The translations under genes and the position numbers were made by a program. Under the pieces are notes generated by a model, which saw nothing but the letters and a program-made list of their open reading frames with translations, did no database searches and was not told where the DNA came from. From Neckera pumila (lineage: Eukaryota; Streptophyta; Bryopsida; Hypnales; Neckeraceae), in the NCBI GenBank assembly GCA_963969595.1, contig OZ018410.1, positions 42,699,413 through 42,763,412 on the forward strand: DNA of 64,000 nucleotides, read 5' to 3'. Positions 1 to 13,500 of the stretch are shown in pieces; within the stretch, counting starts at the first letter, position 1; each line of letters begins with the position of its first letter.

Positions 1-1677
1 CGGCGACGGTAGAGGAGAGCATGAGAGCGTGCTCATCGCAGTGCTGCTACAAACACTCTCGAACAATTCGGCAGCCTGTGAGAGCTGGATTGCGAGTGGA
101 GCTCTCTGGCAAGCGAACTCTCCTGAGGCGCGCACGCAGATCCTGGAACTGCGGCAGCGGGAGACAAGGAGGGTCGGGGGCAACAAGCCAAGCTCAGCCA
201 AGCCGCATGCCCGCCCGGGGAGGCGCTATTAGCTTACTTTGAATGTACTTCCGCCCGCTGGGATATCACCCGCGCTTGCGAAGCCAGTTTCGTTGATTGC
301 ACGCAGTCGCCCTCATCACGAGTCGTCACGCGCGAGCTTGAGTGCAACCCGTGGAAGTGAAGCCAAGTGTGCGTGTACTCTTCCGTTGTGAGGTGCCGTA
401 CGTGTTTGCGGTTTTGACTAGGGCGGGTGGATGGAGGGGAGTGCGAAGAAGAGTGGTGGAGGAGGAGTGGCTTTCTTAGTTTCGTCTTCCGTGCTGGCTA
501 TAGACGTGAGCTGCTGCAGTGATGTCATGGGGCTAACGTGGTGGACGAGAGCAGAAATTGTGACGTGGAGTTGAGGATCGGCTCTGTGTTTGCAGGTGTG
601 TGCGAACTCGGAAGCTGTGGTCGTTTGTTGTTTGTGTTTTATTTGATTGTTCTTTTTTTGGACTTGGGAGAGTAGTTTGGTGATAAGTTTGAGAGAGGTT
701 TGGTTTCTATTTATGTTTCGGGAATGGAGACTTTGAATTCGAAATGGAGAGATTAGGAGGGAGGTACATTGGTAGTATTGCTTGGAGAGTGCTTATTGGT
801 TGCGCGCTGAGTTTGGGCTGTGAGTTTTGTTGAAAATATTCGCATGCGCCGGATCTTGCCGTGTATACGAGCTTGATTGTATCTTGGGCGTGTATACGAG
901 CTTGATTGGATCTTAGAAGAGGCACTCACCTCAGCAAGCCTCGTTGAGGTGTCGAGTTCATTGTTTGATTTTTTTAAAGTTTTTTAGGAGAGAGGTCTCT
1001 AGCTCGATCTGCAGGTTGTGCATCATGAAACGGGAAATTGAACAAGGCCGAACACACAGGTGTATTTGATAAAGTCGAAAGTTGCGCAGGATTAGTTATT
1101 AAATATCCTGTGCTCGTTTGTTTCTTACATGAGAGCAGACTGTGTTTGACTCGTCAACCTGTTCAAACGAGGCTCAGAGTTTTCGTCCAAGTGTTGTCGC
1201 ATGCTTGTAATCGAGTCAGCGGAGTTATGTTGCTGTGCTCATTGTCTAGGTATCCTCCGGCTTCGATTCTGTGGGCCCAGTCGTAAACTAATACTTCTTA
1301 ATCTTTGGGTGGATGAGAGTGAGCTCTAGGAAAGAGGGAGAGTGACGACCGGTTTGAGGAAAATAATATGATATTTTTGCTCTCTTGTTTGAGAGCCCGA
1401 AAGCTATCTGTGCGCGAATACTCCCATTCATGCGTGCAAATAACGATACGACTTGCTCACAGGCTGGCGTCAATGGTTTTATAACATCTCCAAGTTGATT
1501 TAATCGCTGCACAATCTGCAAGAGCTCCTCTGCGGTGAGTACCTCGGGAAGGAGGCAAGCACGGCCTTGAGATTGAGGACGCACGCTCGAAGCACCATAA
1601 TTGCCGCCCGGGATTTCATTCAAGCAAAGCTCTCAACGGCACTAATTTGGGCCAGGACAAAGGATTGAGGTGTAATC
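1..1677 (+). other. upstream region and probable 5' leader of the alpha/beta hydrolase gene
   Basis: The first ~450 bases are GC- and CpG-rich and then grade into T-rich, intron-like sequence, as expected for a promoter with a long, possibly spliced 5' leader. The short open frames here (for example 21-242 and 1038-1286) resemble no family I know and I do not call them genes. A small 29-bp tandem duplication lies at 860-917. It is possible that the first few hundred bases belong to a gene to the left of the window. Confidence 0.4.
860..917. repeat. 29-bp tandem duplication in the leader
   Basis: The string CGTGTATACGAGCTTGATTG starts at 860 and again at 889, giving two nearly identical 29-bp units. 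No coding sense is evident. Confidence 0.8.
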
Positions 1678-4622
1678 ATGGGCTCTGGGAGGGGTGCGGG
1701 TCGGGGTAGCCTGGAAACTCTGAAAAGATGTGGAAGGACGGTGTTTTTCCTAGTGAACATGGTGGGGTCACTGTTTGTTTCCTCTGGCCCCTTGCTCGTC
1801 TCTATTTTGGACATCTTCATTGTGCTCTCGGCGTTTACATGCTGCAGATCGTGTTTCTCATTCAGAGCTGACTGGGCCACTTACAGTTTTCGGGGTTCTC
1901 TGGTGGACATTCCGCTTCTGTCAGTGGGCCGTTCCCTTACTGCCCTTTGTAAGTGCTCCCGTGCTCCTGTTCTTCGGTCATTGTGTATATTTCTCAGTAA
2001 ATGTGATAGGGAATGAACATAGCCAAAGCCTTTTTATTTCCACGTCTTGTGGTTTCGGACTGATGTGTGCATTCTTGTGTGTACCAGGTGCCTACGCCGT
2101 CTGTGGAATCCCGAGCCTCTGCCATGGTCCTTATTTGCTGATCACAGTAGTGTCTGGGATAGGCACAACTGTGTTCCTCTCCGTGAAAGCCTCGTTGTAT
2201 GATAATTACGACACTACTACGGGATCGCCGGTTCCGAATATGGGAAGGAGGCACAAGATGGGGCTACCGCTGCTGTTAGTCTCATCAGCCATCTTTGCAT
2301 TAATACATATCGCTGTAGCATACAAAGCAAGGTGTCAGGCTCGGCGCAAGCTCTGCTTCGACAGATCCGACATGGAGACCTCAACCAGCAAAATCATGTA
2401 CCAGCGTGTTTCTCGAGTGTCTTCGCCAAAGTCGTTCAGGAAGAACGATTTGGAGAGCAATATGATCTCGAAACCACAGCAGGATGATGACAAGGATTTG
2501 CCTGCTCATCTGCTTGCAGACTACGATAGCTTGTTTCTGGATGTGAAGGGGCTCCTTGTTCATTATAAGTCTGTCGAAGGAAATGTTTATAGTCAAGTAC
2601 CGTTGAGGAATACTTACGAAAGGCATGAGCTGTTGCCTCAGTATACACGGAGCTTGTCACATGGGAATTTCTCGACTGCCTGGAACCCTCTCATCCGACC
2701 ACCTGTTTCTGGTTCTCTACAAACGTCGTATTCAGTCCGTACACCTCTCTTGAGTGGTGAGAATGATTTTTCATCATATGGATCTCCCTCTTGGGGGAAC
2801 TCTACACCAGATTTGAATGGTTGGCCTGCAATCATGCAGCAAACTCACAGGGTGCCAGTGAGTGGTGGGGAGACTAAAGCGACGTCTTCCGGGGTGGTTT
2901 TTATCCATGGATTTGGAGGAGGAGTGTTTTCATGGAGGCACGTCATGGGCTCTGTGGCGAGGGAGGTCGGTTGCAGAGTAGTTGCCTTTGATCGACCCGG
3001 GTGGGGATTGACTACTCGACCTCAAAGAACGGAGTGGGAGCAGAAAGGGCTGCCAAACCCTTACGAGCTTCAAACTCAGGTATTGATCCAAACCTGTTTA
3101 ATTCTGTTCCTTGTATTGTAAAGTCTCTGTTTTTCTCATTGTAGTATTCTCATCTGCTCTGGAAATTGGAGAGCGAATGATGTTTCTGACACATATTTTG
3201 GTCTGCAGGTGGATTTACTCCTTTCCTTCTGTCAGGAGATGGGCCTGACGTCTGTCGTTCTTGTCGGTCATTCCGATGGAGGTTTACTCGCTCTTCTGGC
3301 TGCCGCGAAGGCCTTGAAATCTAGAGATTCAGTTCAGGTCTGATTCGAATTCCTTTACAGAAATTCGTTCTTGCTGTCTTTTCCGGCTTTGCAAATCACG
3401 GAGTTTTTTTTTAGGTTTGTCGAATGACCAGCGGTATCATTGTCTCTGGCTAATTATTATTGTTTTCGTTTCATGCAGGTGGAAGTGAAAGGATTAGTTC
3501 TTGTGGGTGTGAGTCTCGCCCGGGAGATTGTCCCATCATTTGCCCGCGTGTTGTTGCACACAACCCTTGGGCGTCACATGTTAAGGCCACTTTTGCGCTC
3601 CGAAATTGCTCAGGTCACTACACGCCGTGCCTGGCATGATGCCTCTAAGCTTACCTCTGAGACTTTAGACCTGTACAAGGTATGACCTAATCCCCTGGTT
3701 TCTATCTGCTCTTGGTACGAAATCATTGCAGTTGGAATGTTATGTGAACACTCAGATTTTTGTTTGCTTGAAGGCACTCAAGTCGTTTCTGTTTGCAGGC
3801 ACCACTTCATGTGGAGAATTGGGACAAGGCGTTGTCAGAGGTTAGCAAGGCCACTTCGGCCACTGCTGTGTTGTCCAGTTCCGATGCAGTTGATCTCGTG
3901 CGATGTCTTGCAAGCTTGCCCGCCTTGGTTGTGGCGGGAATACAAGACAACTTGGTGCCCATTAAATCTGCCCAGTCACTGGCATCGCAGCTTCCTGGCT
4001 CGGTATGTCTCTTCACTTCTGTTCTTATTTTGTCATTTCCACTTGTAGGAGAGGACGTGACAGGCGTCACTTAAAGCATTTTAACCAGTATGTAGGAGTG
4101 TGCTGTCATTTGGAGATCACTCGCTAGAGCTCTCTGGAGAGCTCACTTTGAGCCAACTCTCGTAAGATACAATTTCTCACCCGATGTATGACGGTATCGT
4201 ATGCAATCATTCAACGTGGGAGCTGTAGCCGATCCCATTTTCTACTAAACATGAGTGACAAATTTTGCGAAGTCATGCTTACATACAAGTTAAGTAATGG
4301 TTACAATGTGTTGATAGGAATAGATGAGTTGCTGTTGGCATCAGGGGTTAGGAGATCAGGTCCCGAACAGTTTAGTATCACCTTCCTAGAAACTCCAGCA
4401 GTAACAGTTTCCATCTCTGGTGGTATTTGAATCTTGGTATTTCTGACCATTTCCTTATGTTGTGTTGTGCAGAGGTTAGTGGCCATTCCAGGTTGTGGGC
4501 ACCTGCCGCACGAAGAATGCCCTGGTGCCTTACTTTCTGCAATGATCCCATTCGTGTCCTGCTATTTGAACTCAAATTCAGAGTCAAGATCGGGAATGAC
4601 TTTTCCTGGTCCTTTCAGGTAG
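1678..4622 (+). CDS. membrane-anchored alpha/beta hydrolase (six exons, 648 aa)
   Basis: Exons 1678-1948, 2088-3079, 3209-3337, 3479-3679, 3799-4002 and 4473-4622 join in frame with GT..AG introns of 119-470 bp. The first ~170 residues hold several hydrophobic segments (around residues 18-55 and 90-165), so the protein is probably membrane-bound with its hydrolase domain after residue ~360. I see an oxyanion-loop HGFGGG near residue 367, a nucleophile in GHSDGG (Ser443), an acid in AGIQDN (Asp581) and a C-terminal His in GCGHLPHEEC (His609), so the triad looks complete. Layout and length match the land-plant family that includes Arabidopsis At1g80280 and At1g52750. The start was chosen because the RTVFFLV-type N-terminus is shared with that family as I remember it. 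Substrate and reaction are unknown to me. Confidence 0.9.
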
Positions 4623-5000
4623 AGCGGACACAAGCTCCACGATTTTGTAGTCAATAGCCAGCAGCAACAGATCACCTAAAACCCCTTTTTCAAAGGGTTG
4701 ATTCAAGCCTATCCCATTGTTCGAATGAATAGTAACTTAGGGGAGATGCTGAGATGATGTTGCCTGCAGTGGTGTCCCACTTTTGTTGCCAATTAATCTT
4801 GGCCATCCTCTCGGCTATAGCTCGGAGGAGAGTGCCTTCGAGTGGTAGACACCATCCTTGTATTTTTATTAGTGTAATTTAGCAGCAGCAGCAGCAGCCA
4901 TTTAGTTGCAGCTGAACGAAGATTGACAGGCTTGTTAGCAGCCTAACCACCTGTCGTCCTGTACAATTGATTCCTGATCATAAAAGTAAAACCAATGCTC
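4623..5000 (+). other. probable 3' UTR of the hydrolase gene
   Basis: Sequence after the stop keeps genic composition until about 5000 and then becomes AT-rich. It contains a short CAG run (about 4882-4898). No classical strong polyadenylation signal stands out. Confidence 0.4.
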
Positions 5001-8000
5001 TTTTACAGCACATTACATGTTTTATATTCACTTTCAACGGTCATTTCTTCTAGGCAGGTCTGCTCGAAAACCTATAAACTGACACAACTGACGCCCCAAT
5101 CATGCATTCAAGTGCATTGAATCTATGGCTGTGATTCACAGTAACCGTTCAGTTTCCATTGTTTTGTTAATCGCTTAGGTAGCTCTTAGAACTTTGGATT
5201 ATGCAACTCCAATTTTAATTCAATACAGAGTATAAGCCAGCGTGTTCTAATTGATTTATTTAGCATTTATTTCGCATTGATAAGGAAAAAACTAGAAATA
5301 CTGAAGTGAGCATTTCATTTGAGTCAAAATGCCAGCAGCTTTTTGGTGTTGTGAATAGTTAAATTTTTATATTTCTTTGTTGGCAAATGAAAGGAGGTTC
5401 CAATGCACTAAAGAATGCAACATTTGGATATGGTATGCAAAAGTTATGAAGGGTTAAATCTTTTCTTCAAATATATTGACTTTGGAGATGTTCATATAAT
5501 GGTGATGCGATGATGATAGAAGGTGCTTTGGAGAGTACCCACTTTGTATTGAATTCAATATAAAGCAATGGCACCTCAATCCTTAAAAGGACTATAATGC
5601 TACTTTGTAGCACTTGGATGATTTCAAATGAGCAAAATAGGATTTATAACTTTGTTTTATCATCTAAAATTTATGAGAAATTTTTTGGATGTGTTTGCAC
5701 TTGATGTTGGTTGAAATTTTGTCATTTAGGTGTTATTGACTTCTCTACAAAAGAAGATGCTAAGAAACAAATCACAAAAGATGCTTTTGCAGTGAATTTT
5801 AGCAATTTGTACCTCCATGCTCTAAATCTGAAATTTAGACAAAACAATGATCTTTTTTGAATTTGAGTTCAAATAATGAAATGAGGCTAACTAATTCTAC
5901 TTTCTATTCTAATTTAAAATTTTGAAAAAATTATAAAACTTAATTATTTATAACAATATAAACTTTGGATCTATAATTACAATATATTGATTTTCCATTT
6001 ATAGTGGCAGAGAAATTTAAATTACACCATGACGTCTCACACTTTCCACACTATAATATACATCTCTAAGTGAAAATTTCAGAATTTTTAATCATATATT
6101 GTATTTGATATGAACTTTCTTCACCCTTATTGAAAAAATCACAAAAATTGACTTTTTTACGACATATAGAAAATATGTAATTTCATCTCTAAAAAGGAAA
6201 ATAAAAAAATTTCAATCATACTTAGTGGCAAAATAGAGCATTATAAATAAAGGATATTGAGGTTGTTCACACATCTATTCTAGTATAGGGTTAAACTGTT
6301 AGGATTCTAGAACTTGCTTTTATTTTTTGCCTAATAGCAAACCAAGTGTGCATGTGTAACAATTCATAACTTGTGTTGCTTCAACTTCTCAATTTGTTGT
6401 TTTCTCCTAAGTCTATGCCCCATTTAGGAGCCTACAGTGTGTCACTTTTGAAAATTTATCATATTTTTTGAGCAATAGAAAACTTATATGGATATCCAAC
6501 TTCCAACATCTTTCACTACAATTTGTTATGTGTGCAAAGAAAATTTTGAGGCTATAGTCACATGGAAGACACTAAAATGTTCACATTGATGATTTAAAGT
6601 GCCACTACTTTATGATGTAGAATGAGTGAACATAATTGACCAAAGAATAATGGAGGTTTGTGAAAGTGGGCTTGAGCTAATATTATGACAACTTTAGAAT
6701 GTAATGGCCATTTATTTCTAAAATTTTAATCATTTCAAGTAACAAAGATATTCCCTTTTACTTCCACAAAGTACTTAAAAAAGAGGAATAAAATGAATTT
6801 TAGTAGGAAAATGCAGTGCACTAATTTGGATCTTGCACTAATTGAATTAACTTGAGTTTTTTCACTTTTTTTTTTTTCACTCTTAATATTATATAATTTT
6901 TATTAATAGAAAACAATAAATATTTTCAAGATCAATTCCCAGACCCAATTCCAAGCTTTTTTGCATAATAAGTATGATGATTTGGTAGCTACAACATAAT
7001 TTTGGTGATTAACTACAAATTTTCAACAAATTTGTTATACTAATTGGCTAAATAACTACATGATCCTCTTTGAATTTCCTACAACCTTTAGTTAGTCCAA
7101 TTTTTTAATGGAAATGTGATGATATGTAGCCAAAAAAACAAATAGTTTGATTACTTGCTTAGGTTCATTTGTCTCATATCTATATTCCTACCAATATCTA
7201 CGATAATGTGAGAATTGTGATCTACCATGGTTTAGGTTAGTTGAGCTTTATGACTCTTTCAATGTTGTTAATTAGAAATAAAAGATTCCACATTGAGCCA
7301 TATAATAACCTTAAGGACCCCATAGATTTACAAAATTGCTTTAAAAGTTCTATTGTTGTTCACAAAATAGTTTCCAAATATCCTTTATGAAAACAATGCT
7401 AAATTCTTTGTCTTTAATACTTTTTAGGTGAATCCAACCATAGGATCTCTTTGTTCACTTATCGTATATATTCTAAAGCTTTTGAAGTTAAGAATTTCAC
7501 CAATTGTAAGATTATGGTGTTTGATTTTCTAAAAGAAGTTTTTTCAACACATTATGAAGATGAAATTTCAAAATTCAAATTTTGCGTAACAAAATATTAA
7601 TTTCCTACAATATTAGGAAATAAACTTCATATTCAAGAATAGCTTAAGAATATATGACATTCATTTAACAATAAATAATTCATATGCATTCTTTGAATTT
7701 AAAAAAAATGGAAGCCATACCAATTGATGAAAAATACTAACATGCTTATAATTCATGAAATAATTGACAAATTTCAATTACAATGTTGTAGTAAGCAATT
7801 TCCACACTACAAATCATTTTTTTTTCCAAAACTATCAAATATTGAGGTTAAGTTAATATCAAATATCAAATATCAAATATGATCAAAGTTTACGGTTGAC
7901 TGATATGGCGCACCATTGTTCCCAAGCAATGGGAGGGTTGATCATTTAAGGTACCTTAGCATTAACAATATTTTAATTAAATAATTTTCCGCAAAATGAA

Positions 8001-9549
8001 GATTGTTACAAATTTCATTTTATCAATCAAAATAGAACTGTTCAAAGCTTTCCACATTTACCAATAATATAAAATCCAAGTTTCTAATATAAAAAAGTGA
8101 CTCAAAATTTGTAGCTTTTCAAATTGGACAAGTTGGCTATCAAAAAAGATTTTTTATTTTTTATTTATTAACTTTGAAATATTTGTAGGAACTGCATGAA
8201 ACAAAATTAATAGGGAATGAATAATGATTACGAACTACACTAAAAATATAAATATAAAATCTAAAGATTGAATTTGCCTAAAATGCCTAAAATGCATTTA
8301 GGTGAGTGACAAGCTTTATTTGGGGGTAAAATTCTCTCTATCTACAGGTGCTAATCATATGTAAATAGATACTAAATAATGAAATTGGGTACTTTATGAA
8401 ACTTGTGAAATCCAACCATATATTTAGATGTATAGAAAAGATTATTGTTTGCCTTTGAAGAACATACAAAGAGGATCCACTGTCACCATTGAAAGATAAT
8501 AATATATAATTGCACATGAATATGCAAGAATATAATTGCCATTCTCAAGATACCTCCACATATATCACAGACACATTTGATGATTGGAAGGGTCTTCTAA
8601 TGGATGTGGAGTCAAAAGAATTGACCAAGAATTGAAACCTAAAGCCCTTGTAAAGTTGTGAAAGTATAACAGATTTGGACTCACATATTATAATAGTATT
8701 ATGAAAATATTAGCTAAATGAGTCTTATGTACAACAAATTTTACTTCACTAGATATTCTTGGTTTTTTAATGGGTGGAAAGTCGCCAACTAGTATTCTTT
8801 CTAAATAATCATTTGGGATGGAGTTATCCACAACTTACAAAGTCTTTATAAGCAAAATTTGCATGGCTTTTTTAAAATCTAGACACTATAGTGATGTATG
8901 TATTTATCTATTGGAGTTGCATAAAGCTTCCTCCCTAGTTTGTAGATTACTTACTGTAATCATGTTGATCTTGTTCCAATGGATGTGTTATTTTGGTCTA
9001 ATCATAGAAAATTCATAAAAAAATAATGTACTGGGTTTGTGCTTGATCTCAACTTTCAAAAAATTTCAAAAAAGGATATATGGTTTCATTTGCTTGCCAT
9101 CTTACCATTGGGATTAGTGATTTTCAATTCCGTCTTAGAGCTATTGACAATTTAGTGTTTTTTTCTATCTTGTACCTACTTTTATTTAGTAATTTTTTGT
9201 AGAATGAAATTTAGAATAATTATTATATAAATTTCTTTGTCTGTCTACAATAGTTATAAAAGCATTGTTAATGCAACACTACATAATTGACCTCTAAAGA
9301 AGAACAATGGAATTGAACCTCTATTGCAAAGCTAGCAAAAAATGTCTTCCTTTTGATTTGTTGATTTGCTTTACAAGGGCAAGTATAGAGGGTTGCATTG
9401 TACATAAGGATGGTAAATGGTCACAAATTCATTTAAAAGATTTTTCTAATTTGTGCCTTAACTTCAATGCTTTAATGTAGGACACTATCCAATGAGAATC
9501 TACTTGTTGTCCAAATTTATCAAAGCATACCAATATTACAACCTATATG
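5001..9549. other. AT-rich intergenic DNA
   Basis: No convincing gene on either strand. The sequence is about two-thirds A+T with many A/T runs and only short open frames. A short triplicated TATCAAA stretch lies at 7855-7880. Bases 9030-9300 resemble the core of repeat family T (a fixed-order match to 16230-16640 and 24240-24440), so this is old repeat debris at least in part. Confidence 0.6.
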
Positions 9550-9775
9550 TTAAAATGAAGTTGTTTGTTTTGTTTTGTTTTGTTGTACTAGGGAGATCTC
9601 CTAATCTATACGTCCCCTGGTCATGTTCTTGGTATTGTTAGAAAGCTTTGTACAAGGAGGGGTGCACGGACTTCGTTTTGAAGCATTTGAAGTCACAGTG
9701 AAAAAGATTTTGAATTAAAAAATTTTGAAAATTACTTTTACTTTTATTTTATTATACTGGGACAACATACCCTAC
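9550..9775 (+). mobile_element. repeat family G, diverged copy
   Basis: Begins with a short TTTTG tract, then a cGTCCCCtGG..GTTCTTGGTA segment, an AAAGCTtTG..AAGGAGGGGTGCACGG segment, a TTTGAAG segment and AAAATTACTTTTACTTTTAT. The same order of blocks occurs at 22283-22729, 31831-32250, 35721-36320 and 36336-36583. Its right end is diverged. No protein is encoded. Confidence 0.7.
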
Positions 9776-10925
9776 GTGAAGGTCAGATTCAGATATAAAT
9801 TATGTATTTTCTGGTATGTCTGAATGTTTGGAGTATTACAAGTGAAATTTCTTGCAACATTTCTATAGTGTTACAATAATTTCAGTTGCCGAAACCCTTT
9901 TGCGCACAACAAAGAAAGTATTTCGACACATAGGTGCCGAATCAGACCTTGACGTACGGTACCAGTGTACTTGAAATTAGCTGATCCTAGCTAACATTGG
10001 CCATAGTTCTTGACTGGTCCTGGCGTCCCGGTCGCCTTCCTGCACCCGAGTCTCCTTTCGCGAGTCGTTGCGTTGACGCGCTTTCAAGTTTTTCCAGACG
10101 AAAAGAAGGTTCAGGTCCTTGGAAATCTTTGTCATGATTATTGTGTGAGACTAAGTCATGGTCCCCACAAACCTTCTTCTTCTACGAGATGCACAAGCAC
10201 ACTGACAGCAGCGTTTGCTAGTAGCTAGCCCACCGAATATGCAGAGATTGTTTAGTCAGTGCACGCGCTGAGTTTCATTAGTGCCACCATTTGCTTCTTG
10301 TTGTTGTTGCGACTTCCGTGTGCATTTGGAGATCGAGAAGGATGTGACGAGCAATTCAAGAGCTTCATGTTGGTAGCACGAACGTGACCTCTAGCTGCTT
10401 CTCTGCTGCAGGCAAGTTTTGGTCAATTTGTTGAAGCTTCGATCTTAACTTGTCAGATCAATGCTTGGTTTTGGGATTTTTCTGCTTGTTGAATGCCCAG
10501 AGGACTCGTTCTGTGGGTTTTGGGAATTAATTACGAGTTGGATGTGGTATGAAATTGATCTTTAGAAGCTTGATCTAGATTCGTGCTTGCTCAATTTAGA
10601 AACCTAAATGTTCAATTGGGAGCTGTAGTACTGCTAGCTGTGAACCTTGTTGTTTCCAAATTTTGAGGGTTAAGAATACTGTGCAATGTCTGAAGGAGTC
10701 GTTGCGTTCTTGAGCGGTTGTCGGTATTTTTTTTCAAAAGGGAGTGCGGTATGAAATCTTCAGATACCGACACTGGAAAATCATGTTTTAATTTGGAAAC
10801 GGATGCTACGTTTGAAGGTGTAGTGATAGCTGATCTTGTAGTGATTTTGTTGAATGGAGAAGATGCTCATAACAAACTTTCATGATATTTACAGATGCAG
10901 GAGAACGAAAAATAGCGGTAACAAG
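9776..10925 (+). other. upstream region and leader of the GDU-like gene
   Basis: Composition rises in GC from about 9990, and 10000-10400 looks like a promoter or leader. An intron-like stretch rich in T runs from about 10412 to a possible acceptor TTTACAG just before 10896, so the leader may be spliced. The in-frame ATG at 10854 lies inside that intron-like stretch and was not used as the start. Confidence 0.4.
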
Positions 10926-11345
10926 ATGACTGACAGTAATTGGCAAACCCACGATGGACATGGTCCGGATTTACGAGACGCGTCGTCGTCGTCTTCCAGA
11001 AGCGTGCCGATCTACGTGCTGTTCCTCATCATGCTGGCCTCCGGTGTCTTCACGCTCGTGTTCTTGTGGATCTGCGTGCAGTGCATCTACCACAAGCGGC
11101 GCATTAGGCGCTCGAGGGCGGACATCGAACGGAACGTGGCAGCCCAACGGCCGTGGCAAGCAGAAGCTCCCACGGATGGAGCTCTAGCAAAAGATTTGGA
11201 AGCGGACGTGAAGCGTTGTGACGCCAGCGAGGTTGAGTTGACGTATGTGGTGATGGCGGGCGAAGAGCAGCCCACCTTCTTGGCAAAGCCTCTTAGAAAT
11301 ACTAATTCAGAAAGAGGAGAAGCCTTCGGTTTCGTCTCCAACTGA
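10926..11345 (+). CDS. GDU: GLUTAMINE DUMPER-like single-pass membrane protein (139 aa)
   Basis: One exon. A Ser-rich N-terminus precedes one transmembrane helix (residues ~27-55, starting VPIYVLFLIM), followed by a basic cytosolic-side patch (KRRIRRSR). Near the C-terminus is YVVMAGEEQPTFLAKP (residues 107-122), which matches the VIMAG box and downstream P-x-(F/Y)-L-A-x-P pattern of plant GLUTAMINE DUMPER proteins. Members of that family are small type I-like membrane proteins that alter amino-acid export and, in Arabidopsis, bind the ubiquitin ligase LOG2 through this box. The first ATG of the frame is at 10854, but 10926 (MTDSNW) follows a likely leader acceptor. Function in this organism is inferred only from the motif and topology. 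Confidence 0.75.
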   Translation: MTDSNWQTHDGHGPDLRDASSSSSRSVPIYVLFLIMLASGVFTLVFLWICVQCIYHKRRIRRSRADIERNVAAQRPWQAEAPTDGALAKDLEADVKRCDASEVELTYVVMAGEEQPTFLAKPLRNTNSERGEAFGFVSN

Positions 11346-13500
11346 GTTTGAGAAAGACGAAGACCTCGTTGCTGCAAAGCCGGACAAAACCTCGGCCTCA
11401 TGAGAGTTAGGGTTTTTCAATAAGGTGAGAGCATTACCACCGCTCTTCTGGAAATCAATAGCGTGTTACTGCAGTTCTCTTGTCACTGCAGCAGTTCTCT
11501 TGTCACTGGATTTAGGAACTTACAAATATACAAAGGTTCACCCATTCTGCTGCGGAGGTCTCCGATTCTACATGTGTACGTCCCCAAGTTTTGTCCAGAA
11601 CTCCGAAAATTGGCAGGAGGAGCATTGAATACTGGAAAAGAAATCTGGGAAAGATCTTTTTGAAGTTGACTCAGGACCTGTTCTGAACCGAACTTAGATA
11701 CTGGATAGTCGGAGGTGGTGTGCTGATGCTCTTGCTCGTCCTCTTGATTTCTTCTAATCTCCTTTAGATTGTAAATATCTTCTCATTTAGATTGTACATA
11801 TCTTTTGATGTAAATGGTCTACTAGACTCTGTTAAATTGATTTGAAGAAGATGCTAATTCATGGTTACGGGATTTGAGATAGAGTACCAGTGACACGTAA
11901 TAACTAATAAGGGGTGTCAAAGTTCGGTGATTTCTCCTCCAAGATCTTTATTGTTCTAGGACTTTTGCTTCTCTAAGCCTACAAGTTCATCTCCCAATGC
12001 TTGCTCCTTCAAAAAGAAGTGACCTTTTGTTGTAATTAGGTAGACTGAAATGCATTTAGACAATGAAAGATGGATACACATAATTGTTCTTCAAATTAGA
12101 TGATATAGTTTTCTTCTTTGCAATAAATTGAGGATATTGTATTGCTTTGTTTCGTGTTTAGATTGTTGTAGTACATACTTTAGGATGGAAGACCAAGTGT
12201 TTGACCTTGAATGAGTCTTTGATTTGAGTCCTTGTTTCCTTTGAGGTAGACAATTGTTCACAATTGCTCAATCAGAGTTGGTCCTTGAATCACATTTGTG
12301 AGCATCTATCATATGCATGTGTAGCTGTGTAGTCTTGTGACTCATATGAGAAAGAGTTGGACAACTCCTATTTTTGACAAGGATCCAATGACATTTGACC
12401 TGAAGGACAAGTTCGACTGTAGAAACATCCATTTGCATTAGTTAGGGGGATTTGATTATTTATCGACAATCCTTTATGCCCTTTTGTTGTTCCAAATAAG
12501 AGTGAACCTTTAATAAAAATGCGCAAATGGCCCAAAGTAGACTGTTCTATGACCCAAAGTGTACAGGTGTCACTATCCATTGCCACGATTTCATCCATGA
12601 TCACATATTGAACCACTCATGTTTTTCAATCAAAATTTAGAAGCAATCTTGAGTTTTAAACGTGTATCTAAAAAACTAATTAAAATGTTATGTTGTTTAT
12701 GCACCAGGGTATCCATGCAAATGTTGCAATGTTAAACGTCTATACAAGTTAATTTGACTAACGCAAATATTGGAATGGTACAAAATCCTATTTGTGTCCC
12801 AAGTGTATATATAAGGTTATCAATTAGTTTAACCTTCAATTGCTTGGTGTCGAGTTGTTTTTAGTAAGTTTGTGATTATCTTTTATGAAATTTAATGAAG
12901 TATAGTGTTGAATTTCAAAAAAGTCAATACAAAATGTTTTGTATCTTAGAAAGCCATGTAAGAGCATTCTGTATAGAAGTTCTAAATTTTATGACAATTA
13001 AAGTTGTTGGTGAAGCAGAATGTAGACAATGACGTCAAAGATCAACTTGAACACGTAGAGTTTGTGTTAAGGTGCCTACCACATAATTGCATTATTTAAT
13101 TGCTTTATTTTTTGTTAAATGTTGTTGGAAGTTGAAATTAAAGGATAACGTATGAATAAAATAAGACTTTTCAAAGTGATGAAATTAGGTGTAAGTTGAT
13201 AGCCAGCCTAGGCTCTCATGAACGAAGGTTGTACATTTTAAGCAAAAATTTAGTAACAGTTGATCTTAGAAACTAAGGTGCACTTACCTTAAGTACATTT
13301 CAAACAACGTGATTCTTCATATCCCTATTTGGTCGTGTCGTTTGATTTTGAATGCCTTGAACTTTATGAATTCCATGTAACGGTTGGTGTCGTTTGAGTT
13401 TGAACGCTTTGAAATATAAAAATTGCATGTACTGAAAAGACGAGATTCCCCATGTCACGAACCAAAACTAATTTCCTTATGGGAAATTGCTCACATAACG
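11346..13500. other. 3' UTR of the GDU-like gene and intergenic DNA
   Basis: The first ~450 bases are probably 3' UTR; 11468-11506 holds a 20-bp direct duplication of GCAGTTCTCTTGTCACT. Beyond 11800 the sequence is AT-rich and I see no gene, RNA or element that I can support. Confidence 0.5.

Noticed and set aside
8818..9018. 66-codon frame with hydrophobic residues
   Set aside because: Isolated in AT-rich repeat debris, no start context or homology recognised.
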